A DNA stretch of 32,596 bases from assembly GCA_024687205.1 (NCBI GenBank), contig JAILES010000133.1, positions 1 to 32,596 on the forward strand, given 5' to 3'. Every line of letters begins with the position of its first letter. Positions within the stretch are counted from its first letter, which is position 1. A program made the position numbers and the translations under genes. The notes under the pieces were generated by a model. It was given only the letters and a program-made list of their open reading frames with translations, was not told the DNA's origin and did not search any database. Positions 26,128-32,596 of this stretch are shown piece after piece. Source of the DNA: Lachnospiraceae bacterium (GTDB lineage: Bacteria; Bacillota; Clostridia; Lachnospirales; Lachnospiraceae).

Positions 26128-26868
26128 ATGTCAGCTCAGAAAGAAGTAAAACTCTGTCCTAAGTGCGGAGCTAAACGTTCGGAAAATGAATTGAAATGTC
26201 CGTATTGCGGATACTATAATGACAGCTTATCCTTAAAGAGGGAAGAAGAGAAACTGGAAAACCTTCATGATGAACATGTAAAGACCATGGAGGAAATGCC
26301 TGAAAAACTGGTAACGAAAAACCGGCGCAGGATGTTTACTCTTCTCGCTCTTTTTGTTATTGCGGTTGTGATCATCATAGCTGCATGGAATATATTGTCG
26401 GACATGAAAGATAAGAATGAGTATAAAGCCATGCAGGCATATATGGCAAAACTTGAAGAACTCTACAGTAACGGAGACTATGATGAGCTCTTTGATGCGT
26501 ATTATAATAACTCGCGATTTCACGGAAGCAGTTTCGGAAAATATGAAAATACCGCAGATGTGGCCAATGCAAGATACTATGCCGTACGGAGTCTGAAAGA
26601 TTGTTATGAGAAAAAAGGGGATGTTAATGAGCTGGCAGAAGCATTGAGAAAAACTTTTCGCTGCCTCAGAATGGCACAGAACCTGCGTGAAAAAGGATTC
26701 ATCTACGGTGAAAAAGAAGCGGTGGAAAGCATAGAAGCAGAGATGCTTGCTGCAATCAATGATACCTATGCTTTAACTGATGAAGATATAGAAGAAGGCA
26801 TTAATGCATACGACGGTTATGACAGCGATTATTCTGAAATGGCGGAGCGTATACTGAATGGAATGTAA
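26128..26868 (+). CDS. zinc-ribbon single-pass membrane protein, first of four
   Basis: 246 residues, no named family recognised. An N-terminal zinc ribbon uses Cys 10, 13, 24 and 27 (CPKCG and CPYCG). A charged linker follows and then one transmembrane helix at about 69-90, so the ribbon should be inside and about 155 helical, acidic residues outside. The ectodomain starts with a Y-x2-G-x-Y-x2-L-x-D motif near 113, also found in the next two proteins, and may be TPR-like. The gene begins two bases after gyrB with no clear ribosome site, so it is probably co-translated with gyrB. Its end overlaps the next gene by 11 bases. Confidence 0.82.
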   Translation: MSAQKEVKLCPKCGAKRSENELKCPYCGYYNDSLSLKREEEKLENLHDEHVKTMEEMPEKLVTKNRRRMFTLLALFVIAVVIIIAAWNILSDMKDKNEYKAMQAYMAKLEELYSNGDYDELFDAYYNNSRFHGSSFGKYENTADVANARYYAVRSLKDCYEKKGDVNELAEALRKTFRCLRMAQNLREKGFIYGEKEAVESIEAEMLAAINDTYALTDEDIEEGINAYDGYDSDYSEMAERILNGM

Positions 26869-27562
26869 AAACTGCGGGGCCAGTTATAAGTTAAGCAAAC
26901 TGCGCTGTCCCTATTGCGAATCCGAAAACCTCATAGGTAAGATGCTGCTGTTAAAACGCAGCGAGACCATCAAGCAATACGAACGTGAGCAGAAAGAAGC
27001 CAAAGTACGCTATATTCCTTATGTAGCGAGCAAGCTTGTAAATACAATGCTGCTGTTTTCACTGCTAATGATAGTGATCCTTGGGGTTTTATTTACCGGC
27101 TTTAACGGAGAAAATTCTTATGCCAGTAAACTATACAATGAAGGAAGATATATGGAACTTCACGATTACATGTCCTCTTTCGATATGTTTCAGGATCTTC
27201 CGAAATACATGAGCCAGGCGGCTTTGCTGGCATATGATTATAATGAATTTCTTTCTCACAGAATGGCATATGTGGATGATGATCCCAATAACTGGGACCC
27301 TACATACATCTCTCTGGCGATGAAAGAGGCAATGGATATATATATTCTGGAAGTCGGAGTATACAGCGGTGAATTCAGACAGAATGAAGAAATGTATAAA
27401 GAATACCGTGAACGTATTATGGCATTCTGGAGAGGTACCATGCTCTGTGATGATGAAGATATTGCATTCCTGACCGAGCCGGAAAACTTCTGGCATCAGT
27501 CTCATATGACTGAAATGGCGGAAAAACTGAAGGAAAGGAGAATCGAAAAAGATGGAAAATAA
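26858..27562 (+). CDS. zinc-ribbon single-pass membrane protein, second of four
   Basis: 234 residues. The zinc ribbon is at the very N-terminus (Cys 3, 6, 17, 20). A basic stretch leads to one transmembrane helix at about 61-81. The ectodomain of about 150 residues begins with the shared Y-x2-G-x-Y-x2-L-x-D motif at 93-103. It overlaps its neighbours by 11 bases on each side. It looks like a diverged paralogue of the first protein. Function unknown. Confidence 0.82.
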   Translation: MECKNCGASYKLSKLRCPYCESENLIGKMLLLKRSETIKQYEREQKEAKVRYIPYVASKLVNTMLLFSLLMIVILGVLFTGFNGENSYASKLYNEGRYMELHDYMSSFDMFQDLPKYMSQAALLAYDYNEFLSHRMAYVDDDPNNWDPTYISLAMKEAMDIYILEVGVYSGEFRQNEEMYKEYRERIMAFWRGTMLCDDEDIAFLTEPENFWHQSHMTEMAEKLKERRIEKDGK

Positions 27563-28001
27563 AAACACCTACCGTTCTCCGAAACCCCTTGGTTTTATCC
27601 TGAGAGTGTTATTACTGGCATTCAATATGTTTCTGGTAATAGCAGGCTGTTTCAGCGCTGCAAAGAATATGGGTCTGATAAAATTCAGGAAGTTCAGTTC
27701 GGCAGAAGACAGGACTTTTTATGATTCATATTATTACAAAGGACAGTACGGATCATTAAGAGATCTCTTTTATCTGCATAACTTACCTGATAATGAAGTA
27801 TACGGAAAATTCTGGGAAATGATAAGAGCAGCAGAACATAAGAATGCTTACGATGATTTCAGCAGGGCAAAGGAACTCGGATATTATGAAGGAGACAAAG
27901 CAGAAACCGAACTTTCATTGCTGGAAGAAATGGCAGCTGAACCGGTATATCCCGAGAATAAAGAAAAGATCAATGCTTTGCTTGTTGAAAAAGGAGAATG
28001 A
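27552..28001 (+). CDS. single-pass membrane protein without zinc ribbon, third of four
   Basis: 149 residues. There is no Cys pair at the N-terminus, only about 12 polar residues before a transmembrane helix (about 13-36). The outside part starts with Y-x2-G-x-Y-x2-L-x-D at 61-71, as in the two genes before it. AAGGAG lies ten bases before the start. It appears to be a third paralogue that has lost the ribbon. Function unknown. Confidence 0.8.
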   Translation: MENKNTYRSPKPLGFILRVLLLAFNMFLVIAGCFSAAKNMGLIKFRKFSSAEDRTFYDSYYYKGQYGSLRDLFYLHNLPDNEVYGKFWEMIRAAEHKNAYDDFSRAKELGYYEGDKAETELSLLEEMAAEPVYPENKEKINALLVEKGE

Positions 28002-28003
28002 GT

Positions 28004-29074
28004 ATGAATGTATGGACTTACTGGAAATGTCCGTCCTGCGGGGCGATAATAAGAGGAGATAACAGGGACTGTCCAAACTGCGCTACACCGGTGCCGGCCG
28101 GCACGAAGTATCTGATGCCTGACAATCCCGAAGTAGCGAGAGCCATAGAGAACGGTACGGCTTATATCACTTCCCATGAAATGGTTCAGGACGCCGTAAC
28201 TCAGGTTTCCGAAGAAAAGAAAAGCGATAAGGCCAACTGGGTCTGCGAATACTGCGGTTACCAGAACCGCTTTGAAAATACCGTATGTGAAGGCTGCGGT
28301 GCTCCGAAGGAGGAATCGAAGAGAGATTATTTTACACCGGTTCCCGAAACGCCTAAGCCTCAGCAGACAGCTCCGGTAAGAAGAAGTTCGGGAAGATTTA
28401 AAAAACTGATCCCGATCATTGCGGTGATCCTCTTCCTGATCTGGCTGTTCACACCTGTCACGAGAAAGACCGTGGTAAGCGGCTTCGAATGGATGAGGAG
28501 CATAGCGGTAGATGAATACCAGCTCTGTCATGAAGATGACTGGAGCCTGCCATCCGGAGCCTCGCTGACAACGACCAAACAGGAGATACATCATTACGAT
28601 CATGTCATAGATCATTACGAGACCAAGACCAGACAGGTATCGGAACAGGTGCTGGACGGTTATGATACGGAATACAGAGATCTTGGTAACGGCCAGGCAG
28701 AGACAGTATCGGTACCGAGATACCGTACCGAATACAGAACGGAAACCTATGAAGATCCCGTATATGTAGATGTTCCGGTATATCAGACCAAGTACTATTA
28801 TGATATAGACAGATGGATAACGGTGTCGAGCATAGACACAAGCGGTAAAGATCACGATCCCAAATGGGGTGATTCGGATCTGCCCGAATCGGTGGCATCA
28901 CCGGTATACGGCGACAGAAAGCTGGGCAGCAGAAGCGAAGAATATTACGTGATCTTTAAAGATAAAAAAGGTAATGAACAGAAAAAAGAATACAGCTTTT
29001 CCGAATGGTCGGATATGAAGCTTAACGATGCCATAACATACAAGAGTTTCAGATTCTCATCCAAAGCATTATGA
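28004..29074 (+). CDS. double zinc-finger membrane protein with Tyr-rich ectodomain, fourth of four
   Basis: 356 residues from ATG 28004, seven bases after AAGGAG; an ATG at 27998 is too close to that site. The first zinc ribbon uses Cys 9, 12, 23 and 26. The second motif, W79-x-C81-x2-C84-x3-N88-x6-C95-x2-C98, has exactly the RanBP2-type zinc-finger spacing. A Pro-rich linker leads to a transmembrane helix at about 134-150. The ectodomain of about 200 residues is rich in Tyr, Asp and Arg, with alternating patterns (PRYRTEYRTETYEDPVYVD) that suggest beta strands. It does not share the motif of the previous three. A terminator follows directly. Confidence 0.82.
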   Translation: MNVWTYWKCPSCGAIIRGDNRDCPNCATPVPAGTKYLMPDNPEVARAIENGTAYITSHEMVQDAVTQVSEEKKSDKANWVCEYCGYQNRFENTVCEGCGAPKEESKRDYFTPVPETPKPQQTAPVRRSSGRFKKLIPIIAVILFLIWLFTPVTRKTVVSGFEWMRSIAVDEYQLCHEDDWSLPSGASLTTTKQEIHHYDHVIDHYETKTRQVSEQVLDGYDTEYRDLGNGQAETVSVPRYRTEYRTETYEDPVYVDVPVYQTKYYYDIDRWITVSSIDTSGKDHDPKWGDSDLPESVASPVYGDRKLGSRSEEYYVIFKDKKGNEQKKEYSFSEWSDMKLNDAITYKSFRFSSKAL

Positions 29075-29076
29075 AA

Positions 29077-29107
29077 TGAAAAAAAGCCACGGTCACGTGG
29101 CTTTTTT
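29077..29107. terminator. bidirectional terminator
   Basis: A 6-bp GC-rich stem, extended by an A-run and a T-run (29081-29091 with 29096-29106), has a 4-base loop. It ends both the zinc-ribbon operon and the converging phosphotransferase gene, whose stop codon lies inside it. Confidence 0.9.
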
Positions 29108-30011
29108 AATCCAGTGCATCCATCAGCATGCGTGCTTTTTTAAGTCTGTCTTCCGGTGCTGCGACTTTGAATTTATTCTTTCCTGAGATATGATCGGTAT
29201 AATAGCGCAGTCCCAGTTCGAAACAGATCTTGTTGATCACGTCGGGAAGCTTACGCATGTCTTCATTACTGATCAGTCCGAAGGATCTGGACAGATATCC
29301 TTCCAGCAGATATTTTGAAGCCAGGTGATCCATATGCCCGTTTACCAGACAGCAGGAACGGATGCAGTCTGCCAGATCTTCAAGCAGCGAACCCTGCATG
29401 ATCGTATCCAGATCCAGGAAAGTCAGGACCTGTCCGTTCTTGAACAGGATGTTTCCGAGCTTTGCATCTCCGTGTATCACGGCTGTTCTGTCGAGCTCGA
29501 TATCAAGGAGTTTATCAACCCAGGTATTGATCTTGTCTTCTATATAAGGATCTCTCTCGCTATCCGGGATATCACCGCCTACCAGGACATTTATATATTC
29601 TTTGTAATAGTACTTCAGATCATGAAGCATGGGATAAACTGCCCAGGGCTTATCACTGAAGGTCTGCAGTACGGCATGCAGTCTGGCAAGCCCCTGTCCG
29701 GTGGCGTACAGCAGCTTCTGTGAAAGAGGCGGCTCCAGTATATCTCCGCAGATATAAGGATAGGTTCTCCAGTGATCACCGTTTGCATCGGTGGAGATAT
29801 ATCTGCCGTCGCTGTTTCTGATCCATTCCGGATGCAGGTAATCGGCTTTCTCACAGGCTTCGGCAAAAAGAGCATAATTGTGCTCAAGGATCTCGATATC
29901 CATGGCACTGCGTATCTTCTGGGATACATACCAGTTACTGGTGGTTTCCACCAGATAACTGTCGTTGATATGACCCTCGCCGAGAGGTTTTACGGATAAA
30001 GCTTTACTCAT
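29106..30011 (-). CDS. aminoglycoside-phosphotransferase-fold kinase, NahK-like
   Basis: 301 residues. The N-lobe begins LGEGHINDSYLVE and has YVSQKI, where a Lys should bind ATP. The catalytic loop is VIHGDAKLGNILF near residue 195, and the metal-binding motif is FLDLDT near 215. The GHINDSY and DLDT wording recalls N-acetylhexosamine 1-kinases and their relatives rather than antibiotic-resistance enzymes. A sugar is the likely substrate, but this is inferred from motifs only. AAGGAG lies ten bases before the start. Confidence 0.82.
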   Translation of the reverse strand: MSKALSVKPLGEGHINDSYLVETTSNWYVSQKIRSAMDIEILEHNYALFAEACEKADYLHPEWIRNSDGRYISTDANGDHWRTYPYICGDILEPPLSQKLLYATGQGLARLHAVLQTFSDKPWAVYPMLHDLKYYYKEYINVLVGGDIPDSERDPYIEDKINTWVDKLLDIELDRTAVIHGDAKLGNILFKNGQVLTFLDLDTIMQGSLLEDLADCIRSCCLVNGHMDHLASKYLLEGYLSRSFGLISNEDMRKLPDVINKICFELGLRYYTDHISGKNKFKVAAPEDRLKKARMLMDALD

Positions 30012-30051
30012 GAAGAGTGTACTCCTTATCTTCGTCGATTATCTCTATCAT
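30004..30051 (-). CDS. possible 15-residue upstream peptide
   Basis: An ATG at 30051 has a perfect AAGGAG eight bases upstream (30065-30060). It opens a frame of 15 codons (MIEIIDEDKEYTLHE) that ends in TAA at 30004, inside the start of the kinase gene. It overlaps that start by eight bases in another frame. It could couple or regulate translation of the kinase. It is short, so chance is possible. Confidence 0.4.
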   Translation of the reverse strand: MIEIIDEDKEYTLHE

Positions 30052-30153
30052 GCACTTTTCTCCTTATCGGACCGGACGTCCTAAACTGCCTAACTATATC
30101 ATAATACCATAAAATGCCGAAAAATGCGATAATCTGTGAGAGAGAAAAGAAAA

Positions 30154-30182
30154 TTGAAATATCCGGAGCTTTTTAGTATAAT
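30154..30182 (+). promoter_or_regulatory. promoter of the polysaccharide genes
   Basis: TTGAAA (30154-30159), a 17-base spacer and TATAAT (30177-30182), 38 bases before the next start codon. Confidence 0.78.
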
Positions 30183-30220
30183 AAACGCCGTAAAATACGT
30201 ATTTATTATGAGAATTTGAA

Positions 30221-30670
30221 ATGAAGATCTGTTTAGTCGGCTCGTCCGGAGGCCATCTTGCACAGTTATATATGTTAAAGCCTTTCTGGTCAAAACATGA
30301 CAGATTCTGGGTGACTTTTGATAAGGAAGATGCACGTTCACTTCTTAAGGATGAAAGGATGATCCCCTGTTATTATCCTACAAACCGGAGTATAAAGGGG
30401 CTTATTGCCAATACAAGGCTGGCCCGGAAGGTCTTAAAGAAGGAACAGCCCGATCTTATCATTTCGTCGGGGGCTGCTGCAGCTGTCCCGTTTTTTTATC
30501 TTGGCAGGCTTATGGGCATAAAGACGGTATACATCGAGATCTTTGACCGTATCGACCGTCCCACACTTACAGGCCGGCTGGTTTATCCTGTCGCGGATAA
30601 GTTTATCGTCCAGTGGGAGGATATGAAGAGGATCTATCCCAAGGCGATCAGTCTGGGAAGTATTTTTTGA
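30221..30670 (+). CDS. pssD: Alg14-like glycosyltransferase subunit (PssD/Cps14F type)
   Basis: 149 residues, beginning MKICLVGSSGGHLAQLYML, the GSSGGHL typical of Alg14-like proteins. The middle has PDLIISSGAAAAVPFFYLGRLMGIK, and the end VQWEDMKRIYP resembles the family. This half anchors the split glycosyltransferase at the membrane and helps bind the lipid acceptor. The partner follows 24 bases later. It would add a sugar to an undecaprenyl-linked intermediate. The ribosome site is weak. Confidence 0.88.
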   Translation: MKICLVGSSGGHLAQLYMLKPFWSKHDRFWVTFDKEDARSLLKDERMIPCYYPTNRSIKGLIANTRLARKVLKKEQPDLIISSGAAAAVPFFYLGRLMGIKTVYIEIFDRIDRPTLTGRLVYPVADKFIVQWEDMKRIYPKAISLGSIF

Positions 30671-30694
30671 AGCATTGTTTTAGGGAGAGCGGGA

Positions 30695-31180
30695 ATGATA
30701 TTTGTGACTGTGGGAACTCATGAGCAGCAGTTTGACAGGCTTGTGAGCTATATGGATAAATGGGCAGGTGAGAATGATGAAGAAGTCATCATTCAGACCG
30801 GATATTCCGCATATGAACCGAAAAACTGCCGTTTCAGCAGACTTTACCCATACGAAGAAATGAGAGAACTGGCAGAAAAAGCAAGACTTGTGATCTCTCA
30901 TGGCGGCCCATCCAGCTTTATCGTACCGCTGCAGGCCGGAAGGATCCCTATAGTCGTACCGCGGAGGAAGAAATACGGAGAACATATAAATGATCACCAG
31001 CTCGGCTTCTGCAGGGAGCTTAAGAAGAGATGGGGCAATATCATTGTTGTTAAGGATATTGATAAACTTGGTGCTGTAATAAAAGGGTATAACAGGATCA
31101 CAAAAAATATCAGGAACGATTACAGAAGCAACAACGAAAACTTCTGCAGGGAATTTGAAAAGATCATCAATGAGCGATAA
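30695..31180 (+). CDS. pssE: Alg13-like glycosyltransferase subunit (PssE/Cps14G type)
   Basis: 161 residues, starting MIFVTVGTHEQQFDRLV. The UDP-sugar-binding half has SHGGPSSFIVPLQAGRIPIVVPR, then KKYGEHINDHQ, as in the GT28 C-terminal domain. It works as the catalytic partner of the preceding Alg14-like protein in exopolysaccharide assembly. It overlaps the next gene by 11 bases. Confidence 0.9.
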   Translation: MIFVTVGTHEQQFDRLVSYMDKWAGENDEEVIIQTGYSAYEPKNCRFSRLYPYEEMRELAEKARLVISHGGPSSFIVPLQAGRIPIVVPRRKKYGEHINDHQLGFCRELKKRWGNIIVVKDIDKLGAVIKGYNRITKNIRNDYRSNNENFCREFEKIINER

Positions 31181-32596
31181 GATACTGGACAAAGTCGTGC
31201 TTTTTGCACTTATAACCCAGATAGGCTTTATTCTGTATATGAACTTATTCCGGGCGGATACCATCATAGATTATGATTCATCCAGTGTCTACATGCATGA
31301 AATAGAGATGGGAAGCCAGGGAAAGATCTTTCCGTCGGAGTACTGTTATCAAGGGTCGTTGGATCTCGACAGTGCCGCGATCATATCGGCAACCCTGTAT
31401 CGTCTTAGCGGAAATATTTTCCTTTCGAGAGGGATCGCCAACAGTCTGGTAGTCATACTGTACATTTTCGTATTAAATTATGTTCTGGCCAATACCGGTA
31501 TTTCGCTGAGATGGAAATACTTCGGCATCATGCTGTTCTTTATTCCTTATAGTATGATAATGCTCGGGTACTGGCGGATGCTCTTTACCGGCGGCGGTTT
31601 TTTCGCATTAAGGGCTCTGGTACCTATCCTGATGATCAGTATTCTGCAGGATATGGAAAAGAAAAAAGCATTCAGACAGTATGCACTCAGGGCTTTTCTG
31701 GTACTGTTCATAGTATTTCTCACGGGCATGAGCAGCGGAGTGTATATCCTTTTATGTGCGGTGTGTCCTCTGATAGTCTGGGAATTCATACGTGCTTTTC
31801 TGAAAGGCGATTACTCTAAAGTCAGATCCAAAAGAACGGTGCTGGCGCTTGCCGCCGTTCTTGCTTCTATAAGCGGGATAATACTGCAGAAGGCAATGGG
31901 CTTATCCTCCATATCAGACGGTATGAACATCCTTACCTCGAATAAATGGATAGGCGCGCTGCTTGCAAGCTTTGCCGGGATATTTGAACTCTTCGGAGGC
32001 CTGACGATCCATGAGCGGGTGAAACTCTTCTCTTTCGAAGCTATAGGAACGGCAGTTGATTTTGCAGCTACCTGTATATTACTGACAGCGATAATATATA
32101 CGTTCGTAAGCAGCATAAAGAAGAAAAAGATAACGGATACAAAGGGATATATTCTTTCACTTATGCTGGTCAATGCGATGATGTTCACCTTCGTCGATCT
32201 TAAGTACGGGGAAAACGTTTTTGAAAGCAGATACCATCTGGTCCCATTGCTGCCCTCATTTCTCCTGCTGGCTATGATGCTGGATGATATCAGCAAAAGT
32301 GAAGCTCTTAAAAAAGTACAGATACAGACCATAGAACTGCTGGCAGTATTGATCTTCGGGGCATCCATGCTCTTTGGAGATGCGCAGTGGGTATATGCCA
32401 AGACCGCACTGGGAACGGAGCAGCTCAAGGAACTTAACAAAATCATAGAGGATGAAGGTATAAGCACCGCATTTATCGTGGGAGATGATAATAAAGTACT
32501 GGGCAGAAAACTCAGGGTATACAGCAGGGATACCCATTATATAGTATTAAATGACGGCGCGGAGTCGGCATGGCAGACCACCTTCGGAGGGACCAC
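31170..32596 (+). CDS. large polytopic membrane protein, partial (possibly GT-C fold)
   Basis: The frame from ATG 31170 stays open for 475 codons to the window end, so the 3' part is missing. It has about ten hydrophobic segments, the first at 8-25. A long first outside loop follows, with acidic residues (RADTIIDYDSSSVYMHEIEMG) and YQGSLDLDSAAIIS. This layout fits GT-C glycosyltransferases or a polymerase-like membrane protein. No specific family motif is certain. The 11-base overlap with the Alg13-like gene places it in the same polysaccharide operon. Confidence 0.78.
   Translation, partial: MSDKILDKVVLFALITQIGFILYMNLFRADTIIDYDSSSVYMHEIEMGSQGKIFPSEYCYQGSLDLDSAAIISATLYRLSGNIFLSRGIANSLVVILYIFVLNYVLANTGISLRWKYFGIMLFFIPYSMIMLGYWRMLFTGGGFFALRALVPILMISILQDMEKKKAFRQYALRAFLVLFIVFLTGMSSGVYILLCAVCPLIVWEFIRAFLKGDYSKVRSKRTVLALAAVLASISGIILQKAMGLSSISDGMNILTSNKWIGALLASFAGIFELFGGLTIHERVKLFSFEAIGTAVDFAATCILLTAIIYTFVSSIKKKKITDTKGYILSLMLVNAMMFTFVDLKYGENVFESRYHLVPLLPSFLLLAMMLDDISKSEALKKVQIQTIELLAVLIFGASMLFGDAQWVYAKTALGTEQLKELNKIIEDEGISTAFIVGDDNKVLGRKLRVYSRDTHYIVLNDGAESAWQTTFGGT

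Noticed and set aside
27884..28855. 323-codon open frame on the minus strand
   Set aside because: It lies antisense to the third and fourth genes of the zinc-ribbon cluster, which have ribosome sites and Cys motifs; its own translation looks random.

Overview
The window is the replication-origin region of a low-to-medium GC Firmicute. It is probably a member of the Lachnospiraceae, perhaps Butyrivibrio-like; this is judged from gene order, protein style and a T-box leader, not from a database match. The core is the conserved divergent oriC arrangement. Reading left from the origin are rpmH-rnpA-yidD-yidC-jag-mnmE, and reading right are dnaA-dnaN-S4 protein-recF-gyrB. DnaA boxes lie between rpmH and dnaA.

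Left part (1-7400): a T-box leader on the minus strand whose target gene runs off the window; a self-regulated GntR/ABC-transporter operon (YtrA type) with a palindromic operator; tRNA-Arg(CCU); an alpha/beta hydrolase; and a methyl-accepting chemotaxis receptor. 

Chromosome-segregation part (7400-15300): serS, a DUF4446 protein and parB form one minus-strand operon with a clear promoter. ParB's binding sites (two perfect parS and one half-site) lie 1.5 kb away, between a DinB-like gene and a small membrane-protein gene. parA is not next to parB. It lies on the opposite strand 3.3 kb away and is followed by an acyltransferase gene. mnmG and rsmG, normally between mnmE and parA, are missing here. 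The segment therefore looks rearranged, with accessory genes (deacetylase, DinB-like, orphan GspF-like) inserted. Two intergenic sites carry a GGGGACGGTTCT repeat whose flanking bases change but stay mutually complementary.

Origin and replication part (15300-26125): housekeeping genes with tight overlaps and well-formed promoters for rpmH and dnaA.

Right part (26125-32596): gyrB is followed not by gyrA but by four tightly coupled genes for single-pass membrane proteins. Three carry N-terminal zinc ribbons, and the first three share an ectodomain motif. This is the best candidate in the window for an undescribed system. After a bidirectional terminator come a NahK-like phosphotransferase and the start of a polysaccharide locus: a split Alg14/Alg13-type glycosyltransferase and a large membrane protein cut by the window end.
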